Assembly: GCA_001599355.1 (NCBI GenBank)
Contig: BCGQ01000005.1
Coordinates: 4,222 to 68,221, forward strand
Direction: 5' to 3'
DNA from: Nakazawaea peltata
Taxonomy: Eukaryota; Ascomycota; Pichiomycetes; Alaninales; Pachysolenaceae
DNA length: 64,000 nucleotides
Shown: in pieces, positions 9,959 through 19,521 of the stretch
Numbering within the stretch: the stretch's first letter is position 1
Layout of the letters: each line of letters opens with the position of its first letter
Program-made: the position numbers and the translations under genes
The notes under the pieces: model-generated
What the model saw: the letters and a program-made list of their open reading frames with translations, nothing else
What the model was told of the DNA's origin: nothing
The model's database searches: none

Positions 9959-11437
9959 TCATAACCTTCCTCCAGGCGTAGCATCGATGGTCCCATCATC
10001 ATCATTATAATCGATTTGTCTTAACATGATAGCTGGGTGTTGTCCTTGTTCTTGTAATTCTCTGAAAATGACCACTGGCTTCTCATCCAACTCCAAAACA
10101 CGCTCCTGATCTCCATAGCATAAAACCAAAGCATATTTACGCCAATCATCGTTCAGAATTCCATGTCTACGCATGGCATGTTGTAAAATTTTATAGCAAG
10201 GATCGTCAGTTTTCAGACGAAGTTGTTTAAGAGGTTCAGAACCGGCTACTCCAGTTGATCCCGAGCTTGTAGATGCTACAGGAGCTCCGGTACCAGCACC
10301 AGGTGCACCTACTTGGACAACATTGGACCCAGAACCCATACCACCAACACTTCCCGAACTTCCAATACCTGCCATTGATTGTTGAGATGAAGAATGCAGT
10401 AAAGTAGGTCTAGAAGAAGCGAGCAGTCCCGAATTAGGCCCGGAAAGTGTGCCTGAAGACCCGTTAAATGAAGGATTCGACATAGCATGAAGATTCCCAG
10501 ACGAAGAATTCGACCCTGGTCCATATCCTGAAGCTGCTGCCGTCGGAGAAAGAGGATTCACTCCCCCATTAGCTCCTTGAATAGGAGGAGTCAATAATTG
10601 AGGAGAATACATGCTGTGTCTGTCAGTAGGAGAAAGTAATGACTTCCTTCTGGCCGTCATAGACCTCAAATTTCCAGTAGAGAAAGAGTTATTAAGCATA
10701 CCTGACCCCGAAGTAGACACATCATGACCAAGTGTAGCATCACCTGTAACTGTGGAGTTAGAAGTTGGCGAATTCTCAAGCAGAATTGGAGACGTTGCCT
10801 GAGATGTTCTAGAACTACCAGAAGAAGGCCCAGAAGCCAAAGCTCCAGCTCCTAATTTGGTAGGTGAAGCACTAGATGCCGAGTTAGGAACTGAATTCAA
10901 ATACGAATTGGTGAATTTAGTGATCTCCGGCGTAGGCAAAGGTTTATGATCTTTCATCCATTTGAAAACAGGCAATAAATCCTCTCTTAAACGAGAGAAA
11001 CGATCGTTCAATCGTCTTGTTTCTTCGCTACTTTGCAGTCTGACCGAATCTAAGAGCAGCACCAGCGTAGTCAACGTCTTAGCATCCACCAGCATATCAG
11101 TATCAAGGTCTTTACTGCTCAAAGCATGCTGAAGAAGAAGCTGGTCGATCTTCTGTTTAAGCACCAACCTCATTCTAATACCTTTGATCCCCATTTCCAG
11201 TAATAAATCATGTGTCAAGTACTCCAATACCCCTCCTGAGATGTTATGATGGCGGAAAACCCCCGCCACATCCTCCATTGTCATTGCTGAAGTTGAGCTG
11301 GAGATCGAAAGCCCTGCGATCCAACTGCTGACGTCATCATTGGTCCATTCTTCGAGCTTTTTCCCGGCTAAAGAGGGGACCAATGTATCTGTGGTGTCAT
11401 AGTAGGTGGAATTGTGACGATTTAGCGTGCTCATCAT
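9959..11437 (-). CDS. STE50: Ste50-like MAPKKK adaptor (SAM and RA domains)
   Basis: 492 residues. An N-terminal SAM domain (about 27-100: WTNDDVSSWIAGL, then DLLLEMGIKGIRMRLVLKQKI) should bind the SAM domain of Ste11. The middle (about 165-390) is Ser/Gly/Asn-rich and disordered, with Ser-Pro and Thr-Pro sites for MAPK feedback. The C-terminal Ras-association domain (about 395-480) has MRRHGILNDDWRKYALVLCYGDQ and ERVLELDEKPVVIF; the ending TPGGRL is also typical of Ste50 proteins. Known role: tethering Ste11 to Cdc42, Opy2 and Ste20 at the plasma membrane in mating, filamentation and osmotic signalling. It is longer than S. cerevisiae Ste50 (346 aa), all of the excess being in the linker. 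Confidence 0.92.
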   Translation of the reverse strand: MMSTLNRHNSTYYDTTDTLVPSLAGKKLEEWTNDDVSSWIAGLSISSSTSAMTMEDVAGVFRHHNISGGVLEYLTHDLLLEMGIKGIRMRLVLKQKIDQLLLQHALSSKDLDTDMLVDAKTLTTLVLLLDSVRLQSSEETRRLNDRFSRLREDLLPVFKWMKDHKPLPTPEITKFTNSYLNSVPNSASSASPTKLGAGALASGPSSGSSRTSQATSPILLENSPTSNSTVTGDATLGHDVSTSGSGMLNNSFSTGNLRSMTARRKSLLSPTDRHSMYSPQLLTPPIQGANGGVNPLSPTAAASGYGPGSNSSSGNLHAMSNPSFNGSSGTLSGPNSGLLASSRPTLLHSSSQQSMAGIGSSGSVGGMGSGSNVVQVGAPGAGTGAPVASTSSGSTGVAGSEPLKQLRLKTDDPCYKILQHAMRRHGILNDDWRKYALVLCYGDQERVLELDEKPVVIFRELQEQGQHPAIMLRQIDYNDDDGTIDATPGGRL

Positions 11438-11792
11438 TACTTCTGGCTTCTTTATAGTGTCTTGATCTGATGAGTTCAGCGTGTCTTAGGGGGTTAAAAA
11501 TAGAACGGTCTAGATTTTTTGGAGAGCAATTTATGAATTAGTATGGACCTGTCTTAACGGAACCTGTCTTATCGGAACACCTCTCTTATTAGAATTTTTC
11601 ATACGAGGATTGCGTTGGACCTCTCTAATCAGGACACCCCCAATTCAATCTCTCTTTCACATACTCTCTAACCTCCACTTTCTAACCTCCACTCTCTCAC
11701 ATCTACTCTCACATCTACTCTCACATCTACTCTCACCTCAAATCTCTCCCCATCCTCTACACCCAATCCTAAATCTCATTTATTCATACAAA
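11438..11792. other. STE50 promoter and AMO1 3' flank
   Basis: No gene. Holds a 12-bp minisatellite (CACATCTACTCT, three units, about 11698-11736) in a CT-rich tract, and two similar GTCTTA(A/T)CGGAACC(T)-type words near 11551-11580. Confidence 0.5.
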
Positions 11793-13859
11793 CTATTTAG
11801 AACATCCACATCCATCAAACAGTAACCTAGATGTCTTATCCTTCTGGTCAAATTTAGCCCCCATTCTCAGTTCACTAGTGGTCATCAGATAACTTGGAAC
11901 AATATCCAAAGTTGGGTTCTCCAAGAAGAAGTTTCTTGGTCTCAAAATCAAAGAAATTGGCTCAACTGGCATAACTGGGAAATCTTCTGGAGCTGGGAAA
12001 TGGGTGATACCAAAAGTATGGTACATAACAACATCGGTATTTTCAATGTTGGCCTCACCGTCGGCAACCCATTCTCTGATACCGTAGTTACCATCACCGG
12101 ACCATTGACCTGGATGGTCTCCAGATGGGTATAATCTACCTTCTTCGTATGGAACGACAGTGACAGTATTCTTAGCCCATTCAGCTCTCTTAGCTGGCAA
12201 GGATCCCTCTTGAGCTAACAATGGAGCACACATGCTCGAAACCAATTTATAAGAAGCTGGCTTCTTGGAGTATGGGTGGATCTTAGAAGGGTTGAAAATA
12301 TCCCAAGTTCTTCCGGTCGAAGATTCATAGTTAGTAATGGACTCCTTGACCTTCTTGAAGGTAGTCTTCTCCGAGTAAAATCCGTTACCGTACATATTCT
12401 CTTTAGAACCAGTTGGATATGGAGAAGTCTTAGCATCACACATAGCTACAGAGTTACCATCACCGTCCAATCTTGGATGAAGTCTCAAAGCGAACAAATG
12501 TTGATGGTTATGAGCATTAACTTGAGGGTAAACTTGAGTTCCCCATGGACCAGAGTCTTCTCCTTCCAGCAATACATAAGTATTCAAAATACCGGTCAAT
12601 TTGACTTCCAATTTGATGGTACCATCTTGCATGAAGTTCCAGTAGATACAGTACTCATAATTGGAAGCAGTGAAGATCTGAGAAATGATCAACTTAGTAG
12701 ATCTGGTCAGAATCGAAGTAGCAAAGTTGTCTCTGAAATCGGAATGTTTATATAACAAACCATCATCTTCCTCGTGGATACAGACGGCATTCTTGACAGT
12801 GATTGGCTTACCAGAACGGTCACTGAAGTTGGCATCCAAATAATGGATAACACCCTTACAATCACATCCAAGAGCCAAAGAATTGGTCATATAACCAGCA
12901 CCATATTCACCAATATCCAAGGCATGTTTTCTGTGGTGAGGGTACTCTGGACAACCGTAAGGAACGATCATCTCAGATAAAGAGATTCTATGGAACAATG
13001 GTCTGACTTTCCCGTGGTCGTTATAAGAAATATCTCCCAAGACAATACCTTCCTTGTAATTGAAACCAATGTGCATCTTGAAATTGGACCATTCGATGAT
13101 GTTTCCAGTCATCTTGAAGGAGACACCTTCTGGTTGAGTAACCTCAAATGGCTTCAGATCACTTCTCATCTTACCATATTTCAGAATAGTGTGTTTAGGG
13201 TAGAAATTAGCATGAGGATGCTTGGACAAAGGTCTTCTTCTCTTTGGAATATCGATGAAGATCACTTGTTTCTTCTCGAAATCGACAATTGGACAGAAAT
13301 CCAATGGGTGAGAGTAATGAGAATCGTCCTCATCAGCACGGTAGTAAACCAAAGCTTGTTGTAATCTACGAGAAGCTCCCCAACGTGGGTCGAAAGAGAT
13401 ACACCAAGGGTCTACAAAGATCTTGTGCATGTCAGTCAGTGGGACACCAGAGAGGACACATTGCTCGATGACTTTAGGGTCAGATCTGATGATTTCCTCG
13501 GTGTTTTGCATGTCCTCAACAGTCAAGATTGGCTGAACTCCAAGAGTCTTTTGCAAACTAAGAACAGCCCCAGTCGGAACGTCGACGACACCTTCTTGGA
13601 AGCCCTCGACGTCCTCTTCAAGTACAACAAAGTAGGCAGATCTTGGTGGGAGTGGACCGTTCTGTTCATTCCAAGCAACATAAGCCTTCTTAGCAGGTTC
13701 TCTCAAAGTAACAGTGTTGAAAGAAATCTTACGGCCCAGGTAATGGGCCTTGATGGCATCGGTGACTTGCTCGATCTCTGCGATACTCAAAGGATCCAAT
13801 GGGTGAGGCAGAGGAGCTTTGGAAGTGGTTTGTTTAGCTAATTGCTGTAATCTTTCCAT
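11793..13859 (-). CDS. AMO1: Peroxisomal copper amine oxidase
   Basis: Highly similar along its length to Ogataea (Hansenula) polymorpha amine oxidase, whose structure is known. I choose the ATG at 13859-13857 (688 aa) over one 20 codons upstream because MERLQQLAKQ matches the Ogataea start and puts a PTS2-like signal (R-L-x5-Q) at the N-terminus; its last position is Thr, not the usual Leu/Ala. The topaquinone precursor is Tyr401 in TASNYEY, the base is Asp315 in ALDIGEYG, and the copper ligands are His450 and His452 (NAHNHQH) and His620 (GITHFPAPEDFP). It oxidises primary amines to aldehyde, NH3 and H2O2, letting yeast use methylamine or ethylamine as nitrogen source; catalase removes the peroxide. 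Regulation is usually by nitrogen source. The upstream gene is divergent. Confidence 0.95.
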   Translation of the reverse strand: MERLQQLAKQTTSKAPLPHPLDPLSIAEIEQVTDAIKAHYLGRKISFNTVTLREPAKKAYVAWNEQNGPLPPRSAYFVVLEEDVEGFQEGVVDVPTGAVLSLQKTLGVQPILTVEDMQNTEEIIRSDPKVIEQCVLSGVPLTDMHKIFVDPWCISFDPRWGASRRLQQALVYYRADEDDSHYSHPLDFCPIVDFEKKQVIFIDIPKRRRPLSKHPHANFYPKHTILKYGKMRSDLKPFEVTQPEGVSFKMTGNIIEWSNFKMHIGFNYKEGIVLGDISYNDHGKVRPLFHRISLSEMIVPYGCPEYPHHRKHALDIGEYGAGYMTNSLALGCDCKGVIHYLDANFSDRSGKPITVKNAVCIHEEDDGLLYKHSDFRDNFATSILTRSTKLIISQIFTASNYEYCIYWNFMQDGTIKLEVKLTGILNTYVLLEGEDSGPWGTQVYPQVNAHNHQHLFALRLHPRLDGDGNSVAMCDAKTSPYPTGSKENMYGNGFYSEKTTFKKVKESITNYESSTGRTWDIFNPSKIHPYSKKPASYKLVSSMCAPLLAQEGSLPAKRAEWAKNTVTVVPYEEGRLYPSGDHPGQWSGDGNYGIREWVADGEANIENTDVVMYHTFGITHFPAPEDFPVMPVEPISLILRPRNFFLENPTLDIVPSYLMTTSELRMGAKFDQKDKTSRLLFDGCGCSK

Positions 13860-14396
13860 GGTGATAGGGTTGTTGTATGAAAGAGATGGTAAATCTAACG
13901 ATTTTGAAACCAGATGCACCGGTCTTTAAATATTGAAAATTGCGATAATTGAAGAATTGCGATTTGATTAGATAGGCGCTTTCAGTTACCATATCGGGTA
14001 TGTGGAACCCCTCCACGATGGGGGTTTTCCCCTGCGAGCTCATCTGTGTTTCCTAATTAGGCAACTCGATGCAAAATTACAGGGGATACGGCCCGAGTTA
14101 AGCGCAGGTTATTGGCTGATAAATATTTGATAATTTGCTGGGTTTGGGTATATTATTTGATATTTTGCTAAAGTTTAGTGTGTGTTATTTGATATTTTGC
14201 TGTTGAGATGGGCTGCTGGTCGATCTGCTTTCGTTCTGCCCTGGTTCTGGCTCGACTTACTCCTTGCTTGGAAGGGTATTCACTTGATTTTCGCTCAACT
14301 CAGCTCTTATCTCATAATCTGCTCATCCTGACCAATTCAAATCATAGCTGACTTCTTGCATTTCATACTAACCTACCTGTTTAGTGGCCACTAATA
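13860..14396. other. AMO1 / ECM9-like divergent intergenic region
   Basis: 537 bp between the preferred AMO1 start and the next gene. Contains two exact copies and one variant of TTATTTGATATTTTGCT (separate entry) and a branch-point-like TACTAAC at 14367-14373 followed by TTTAG ending at 14384. GATAA words near 14117 could be GATA-factor sites fitting nitrogen control of AMO1. Confidence 0.5.
14123..14201 (+). repeat. TTATTTGATATTTTGCT repeats
   Basis: Exact 17-mers at 14153-14169 and 14185-14201 (start to start 32 bp); a variant, TATTTGATAATTTGCT, at about 14124-14139. The same 17-mer occurs once more at 27414-27430, in front of the RMD1/RMD8-like gene. Confidence 0.8.
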
Positions 14397-15332
14397 ATGG
14401 ATGAAATCTACTCAACTATCACAAGTAGTGAGCGCTTGGTTAAACTCACATTCAGTCCATACACCAAAGACCAATTCAACGAACTCAATGGCACGAATTT
14501 CACTTCAGGTTATGTCTTCATCCCAGAAGAAGCAGAAATGATGATCTTCAAAGATGAACTACTCAAATTATTCGTCCAAGCCCATCATCTGGGCTCTGGT
14601 CCTGGAAACATCAAAGATTGGAGAGGATTGTTACTCGCTACAAATGAAAATCACGATATAATGAACAAAATAGTCATCGATGACTCGATAGGACAGTTGA
14701 GATATATATGTCTGTTATTGGGTTGTAATAGAAATAAGGTTAACAAGTCCAGTGGTATATGGTTACTCTTAAAGAAGAAGTTACTTAAGCTAGTGGGGAC
14801 GGGTGTTCAATTCGACACGAATTTCATCCTCGATGTGGTGCTACAATCTGCTCTTCAACATCGATCAAGTTATTATTGCTGGGAGTTCATGAGATTCTAT
14901 ATGAATCTCCTCCTGTGTCTAGGACACTCTCTCCAGATCATTCGCATTCAACACTACTGTGAATCTCATACAACAGACTCATCACTGTGGAGTTTCCTCA
15001 TTTATTACCATAAGATCTCATCCTCTGGGACTCTCGACGACTTCTATCTACAGCAAATCGATAGACTAGCTGAACATGTCGATGTCAAAATCAAGCGAAC
15101 TAATCTCACTATCCCACCTCCAAGCTTATCTTCATTTAATCCACCAATGGGAAAGTCTTGGGTACCTTACTTATGGTACTTACTGAAAGGTGAAGGTCCA
15201 ACGGATGGACCGTCTGTGACCTCCCTGACCTCCCAACCTCTTGACCCCAACGATCTCCTATCCATCGAACTAAACCAATCCCACCACAACAAACTACAAC
15301 TCCATAAATGGATATCGCTTCAGAAAAGATAG
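14397..15332 (+). CDS. Possible prenyltransferase-alpha-repeat protein (ECM9/PTAR1-like)
   Basis: 311 residues, no signal peptide or membrane helix. I do not recognise it firmly. Two segments resemble the helical repeat of protein prenyltransferase alpha subunits (N-x-S-x-W-h-x-R/Y): HRSSYYCWEFMRFYM (about 160-174) and HTTDSSLWSFLIYYH (about 198-212), with a weaker one at SSGIWLLLKKKL. Proteins with such degenerate repeats include yeast Ecm9 and animal PTAR1, the latter an alpha subunit for prenylating Ykt6. The C-terminus is Pro/Ser-rich. The start follows a TACTAAC...TAG element and the frame is open for four codons before the ATG, so an upstream exon or a 5'-UTR intron is possible. Another all-alpha protein would also fit. 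Confidence 0.45.
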   Translation: MDEIYSTITSSERLVKLTFSPYTKDQFNELNGTNFTSGYVFIPEEAEMMIFKDELLKLFVQAHHLGSGPGNIKDWRGLLLATNENHDIMNKIVIDDSIGQLRYICLLLGCNRNKVNKSSGIWLLLKKKLLKLVGTGVQFDTNFILDVVLQSALQHRSSYYCWEFMRFYMNLLLCLGHSLQIIRIQHYCESHTTDSSLWSFLIYYHKISSSGTLDDFYLQQIDRLAEHVDVKIKRTNLTIPPPSLSSFNPPMGKSWVPYLWYLLKGEGPTDGPSVTSLTSQPLDPNDLLSIELNQSHHNKLQLHKWISLQKR

Positions 15333-15408
15333 TCAGTGTATTTATCAGCATAAAAAGATTAATCAAATAATAAAAAAAACGAATATAAATGAGATTAGAA
15401 AGTAAAAT

Positions 15409-17024
15409 CTATGTCTTCTTAAACTCCGGAATCTTGAATTCATCACTAATCTTCTGTCCAGGCAATACCGGGAACGACTCCAAAAACAGCTTCTCGTAGT
15501 CAGGCGACAAATCTTTGTAAAGCTTAAATTCCAAAGTCTCTTCTTCCTTGGAAGACTTCAGAGATGAGCTCTTACGGAAGAAATTAGGCACAAATTCGAC
15601 ACCTTCTTCTAAACGTTTCTTCAGCATGATACGTTGTTCATTTTCGATATCGAATTTCTTGTTAGTCAGGACAGTATGGTCTCTCTTGGCCAACAGTTCC
15701 AACACATCATGCCATAATTTTCTAGACTCAATAGGCAATTGCTCATCGAATGGTTTAACTTGAGGTCTCTTAGGCTTAGCCTTGGAACAGTCGAACCATA
15801 CGGTCTGTTTACCTGTCTTCAAATCCTTAATGTACAATATCTCGTTCCATTTTCCAGAAATCTCATATTTAGGTTCTCCCTTGTGCTTGATAGTACCGGC
15901 CACCATATTATAACCTCCACTAATGAACCCTTTGACCTTGAATTCAATCTCAGCAACATACTCTCCATCCAGAGATTTGACGGTCATCTGGTCTCCCAAC
16001 TCAAATTTCATCTTACCGAACAAAATACCACGAGCAAACATGTTCGGTTGAGTCAAATAAAACACTTCTCCAGAGTCGGTGAACTCAAGCTTAGTGATAC
16101 CGTCCATTTGCAGCTCGGTGGAATTACCCAAAAACTTGGAAATCGGAATGACAATACCATCGACACGGATATTCTCGGATGGAATCATGTAGAAATATGA
16201 CGATTTAGGAGGATGATGCGAAGTCTGTTCCGCTACGTAATACAGACGTTTTGGAGATTCGGAATCGGATCCCAGAGCCTCCAAATCCCAATAACATGTG
16301 AATATCTCCCCCAATACAGGGTTCAAAGGCTTCTTTACCAGCTTCGGCAGAATATGCCAACACAGCATGTACCATTTGACGATCAATTCGAATCTTCTCA
16401 ATGGATCTTTCTCATGTTTCAGCTCAATAATGATATCCGGCTCTTGTAATTGGTTGGTGATACGTTCAAGCATCGATTTACGTTCAAGAATGAAGGTAGG
16501 CAAGGTGATTCTGGCCAAGTCACTTCCCGGACGTAACTGCTTGATGATCTCAAGCAACACATTTTGGCCTTGGTCATCAACTTCGTCAATGTCATCGACG
16601 TCATCGTTGGCTGTTACTGTGGATGTCGAGTTATTCTTGGCTACAATCTTGAGTTAGTACTTGAATGTTAAAACCGAGTATAAATTTGGTGTTCGGATGT
16701 ACGGCTAAAGCCATTCAAATGAAGAGCCGGGAATTTAGGCCGGAAGGAACTTAAGCGGGCAATGGAGGGGATGATAAAGAGGGGAGGTGGGGTGAAAAAC
16801 CCCTGGAAATTCGAACCCCCAACAAATACAATACGATCTCACTCACAATCCAATCATTTCCAATCCAATCCCCCCCCCCCCAATCCTCCCATATCATCCC
16901 TGTCAATTCCGCCCTCTCACTGCCCCTTCCGCGCTTAACTTGACCCGCTCCTCATACCCCCCATCCATCTCCACCAATAACCTCAATACTTACACGAAAT
17001 CTTCAATTTAGACAATGATGGCAT
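15409..17024 (-). CDS. OSH6: Osh6/Osh7-like lipid transfer protein, two exons
   Basis: The coding region is joined from exon 1 (17024-16994, 31 nt) and exon 2 (16640-15409), giving 420 residues. The exon-2 frame has no ATG before its upstream stop, but it extends in frame through DDIDEVDDQGQ, which matches the Osh6 N-terminus. A GTAAGT donor, TACTAAC branch and TAG acceptor restore an ATG with the phase kept (T joined to CC, Ser). Exon 1 encodes MPSLSKLKIS. The single ORD domain carries the OSBP signature EQTSHHPP, preceded by LRPG(S)DLARITLPTFILE, which forms the lid and lipid-binding region. There is no PH or ankyrin domain, as in Osh6/7, which exchange phosphatidylserine for PI4P between ER and plasma membrane. 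OSH6 and OSH7 cannot be separated here. Confidence 0.92.
16641..16993 (-). other. Spliceosomal intron in OSH6/7 gene (353 nt)
   Basis: Donor GTAAGT at 16993-16988, branch TACTAAC at 16659-16653, acceptor TAG at 16643-16641 (9 nt after the branch motif). It lies after codon 10, the 5' position favoured by yeast introns. It contains a run of 12 Cs (plus strand 16870-16881). Confidence 0.9.
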
Positions 17025-17408
17025 CCTTCTATATATATATCTATCAAAGTTAATTCAATTCTATCTCAATCTCTATGACTCGGCTTGTTAACCTGAAGCT
17101 TCGACTTGAAATCAGTGTCTTTTTTAGGGTTTGAAACAGCGCGATTGCTGTTTTTTGCTGGGGCGAAGGCGGGAAATTGGGTGGTACACGACTTTTTGGG
17201 ATGAGATGGGAAAGTGTGGCTGATCTGATCAATGGACCGAGGGCTGGTACAGTGGCTAAGTGACGTCGTGGCTAAGCAAACCCATCTTCTCCACAACTTT
17301 TCACCCCTCACCAAGCACAACCTTCTCCAACTCCTACACTTCTCACCCCTTACCGTGGCTAAGCAGACGCTTCTTCTACACCATCCATACTACTTCATTG
17401 TATTATAC
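17025..17408. other. OSH6/7 promoter and PGK1 3' flank
   Basis: No gene. Contains one AAAAAGTCGTGTA element (17185-17197, reverse sense) and two similar segments around 17292-17350 (TTCTCCACA/CTTTTCACCCCTCACC and CTTCTCACCCCTTACC). Confidence 0.5.
17185..17197 (-). promoter_or_regulatory. AAARGTCGTGYAC element
   Basis: Reads AAAAAGTCGTGTA on the reverse strand, about 165 bp before the OSH6/7 start. A member of the recurrent intergenic family described in the findings. Confidence 0.55.
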
Positions 17409-18656
17409 TTATTTATCAGACAAGTAAACGACACCTGGCAATTCCTTACCTTCCAACAACTCCAAAGAAGCTCCTCCACCAGTAGAAACATGAGACAATT
17501 TGTCAGCTCCACCGAACTTCTTAGCAACAGTAGCAGTGTCACCACCACCAACGATAACAGTGGCACCAGATTCAGCCAGCTTGATACAAGACAGCAACAT
17601 CAGCTTAGTACCTTCGGCAAACTTCTCGAATTCAAAGACACCTGGTGGTCCGTTCCAGACAATGGTCTTAGCAGACTCAATCAGAGCAGCATACAATTCT
17701 CTGGACTTGACACCGGCATCCAAACCTTGCCAGTTGTCTGGGATACCTTCCTCAACAGTAGCAGTGCTGGTGTTAGCATCCTTGTCGAAATTGTCAGCAG
17801 TGATGAAATCAACTGGCAAGATAACCTCGACATTGTTAGCCTTAGCCTTCTCCATCAATTTTGGAACGATTTCGGCACCAGCCTTGTCGAACAAAGAGTC
17901 ACCAATGGAGATGTTGTTCAAGACCTTGTTGAAAGTGAAAGCCATACCACCACCGATGATGATCTTGTCAACCTTAGACAACAAGTTGTCGATCAATTGA
18001 ATCTTGTCGGCAACCTTAGCACCACCCAAGATCAGCAAGAATGGTCTCTCTGGGTGCTCCAACAGCTTGGCAAAGTACTCCAATTCCTTGGCCATCAAGA
18101 AACCAGCGGCTCTTTGTGGCAAATCGAAACCAACCATAGAAGAATGAGCTCTATGCAGGGTACCGAAGGCATCGTTAACGTAGACATCAGCCAAAGAGGT
18201 CAATTGTTCTCTGAACTTGGTGACCAGCTCCTTAGAAGCCTTGATCTTCTCACCATCCTTCTTTTGGGAACCTTCCTCCTCAATGTGGAATCTCAAGTTC
18301 TCCAACAAGAAGATCTCACCTTCAGAAGCACCGTTAACAGCAGCGGTGATCTCATCACCAACACAATCTTTCAAGAAAGTGACTGGCTTACCCAACAAAG
18401 TGCTCAATTCCTCGCTGACTGGCTTCAAAGAGAACTTGGCAGTTGGCTCTCCGTTTGGTCTACCCAAATGAGAGGCCAAAATGATAGCCTTTGGCTTCTT
18501 CTCAGCAACGTATTGAATAGTTGGCAAAGCAGCAACGATTCTTTGGTTGTTGGTGATCTTGGTACCGTCCAATGGGACATTGAAGTCGACTCTGATGAAG
18601 ACACGCTTGCCAGTAACGTCTAAGTCCTTGACAGATAATTTCTTACTTAAAGACAT
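17409..18656 (-). CDS. PGK1: Phosphoglycerate kinase
   Basis: 415 residues from the ATG at 18656; the frame extends 22 codons upstream but [13 protein letters not shown] is the family start. Recognisable are [35 protein letters not shown], the nucleotide-binding [23 protein letters not shown] and GGGDTAT. It makes ATP and 3-phosphoglycerate from 1,3-bisphosphoglycerate in cytosolic glycolysis. Codon choice is strongly biased, as for an abundant protein. CTG codons fall at residues 167 (GT-x-HRAH), 198 (FAK-x-LE) and 208 (RPFL-x-ILGGAK), each alanine in S. cerevisiae Pgk1. This is key evidence for CUG decoding as alanine. A CCTATTTATATGG stretch at 18729-18741 (plus strand; TATATAAATAG-like in the sense orientation) is a likely TATA element. 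Confidence 0.98.
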   Translation of the reverse strand: MSLSKKLSVKDLDVTGKRVFIRVDFNVPLDGTKITNNQRIVAALPTIQYVAEKKPKAIILASHLGRPNGEPTAKFSLKPVSEELSTLLGKPVTFLKDCVGDEITAAVNGASEGEIFLLENLRFHIEEEGSQKKDGEKIKASKELVTKFREQLTSLADVYVNDAFGTLHRAHSSMVGFDLPQRAAGFLMAKELEYFAKLLEHPERPFLLILGGAKVADKIQLIDNLLSKVDKIIIGGGMAFTFNKVLNNISIGDSLFDKAGAEIVPKLMEKAKANNVEVILPVDFITADNFDKDANTSTATVEEGIPDNWQGLDAGVKSRELYAALIESAKTIVWNGPPGVFEFEKFAEGTKLMLLSCIKLAESGATVIVGGGDTATVAKKFGGADKLSHVSTGGGASLELLEGKELPGVVYLSDK

Positions 18657-19521
18657 GATGAAATATTTGGGATTAATTTTATCTGGTCTTTTCCAAAGCT
18701 GCAACCAGCCCACACAGCGCATTACCCTCCTATTTATATGGGCCGCAGTGAGAGAGGGAAAAAAAGCAAATTTTCATTGCGGCGACAAATGATGGTCGAT
18801 CGGGAGGGAGGAGCCAGGTGACAGGAGATGGAGGGGGGGAAGCCCCGGGAGAATCAGGGGCTTTTTTAAATCAGCGGATTTCGGTGCACGGGGTTAAAAT
18901 GGGATTTACAATAAGACTGAGAGTTTATATTAGGATTTGGGGGTTCAATGCTGGTTATTTGTAGTGGTGGTACGTTGGTTATTTCTATTTGTAAGGAAAT
19001 GCATGGAAAAACTGGAGCCAGCAGAGGGGAGTGACACAGCGACACTGGCACTGACACACAGACAAACGACAAACAGACAGAGACATCGTTAAGTAGTACA
19101 ATAATATATAGATCAAGTGGGGTCAATCTTCAATTTCACAACTTCCCAACCTCACACCCGAGTCTTGTCTCCTCAACTTAATACTCTAATTTCCACCATC
19201 ATTAACCCCCTCCTCCTGCTAACCCTCAAGATCTCGCCATGGTTATGCAAAGCATCATCTGATGTTCTTTCTCATCCCGGGATCTGTGCACGACCTTTTC
19301 TCTCTGAGCGACCTGTCTCCGTCGTGCAATTCATATCATTTCCCAAATAGGAAACTAGGGCGTTCTCGTCCCTTACCCCCCGAAATCCAATGAGAAGCAC
19401 CGAATTTTCACTCCTTCCTGAAAGAGTAAGAGAAATTTTAAGCTCAACCTCCAACAGCGACTGGAACTTCATAGAGCCCTAGACCGAAGAGTACAATCCA
19501 ATTGGAGTCCATCGTGTAAAT
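18657..19521. other. Divergent PGK1 / SAM50 promoter region
   Basis: 865 bp without a supported gene. PGK1 TATA near 18730; a GACACAGCGACACTGGCACTGACACACAGAC-like region (19034-19080) made of imperfect GACA repeats; two GTCGTGCA elements near SAM50. Confidence 0.55.
19286..19329. promoter_or_regulatory. Pair of GTCGTGCA elements upstream of SAM50
   Basis: AAAAGGTCGTGCAC on the reverse strand (19286-19299) and GTCGTGCAA on the plus strand (19321-19329), facing each other about 195-235 bp before the SAM50 start. Confidence 0.55.

Noticed and set aside
16801-16860. GGTTCGAATT (reverse strand), like a tRNA T-loop
   Set aside because: The flanking bases do not form a five-pair T-stem and no D-arm or acceptor stem is found; it lies inside the OSH6/7 intron.
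17232-18623. 463-codon plus-strand open frame opposite PGK1, rich in Gln, Ser and Leu
   Set aside because: It is the antisense shadow of a gene with extreme codon bias. PGK1 on the other strand is unmistakable and the shadow has no family features.
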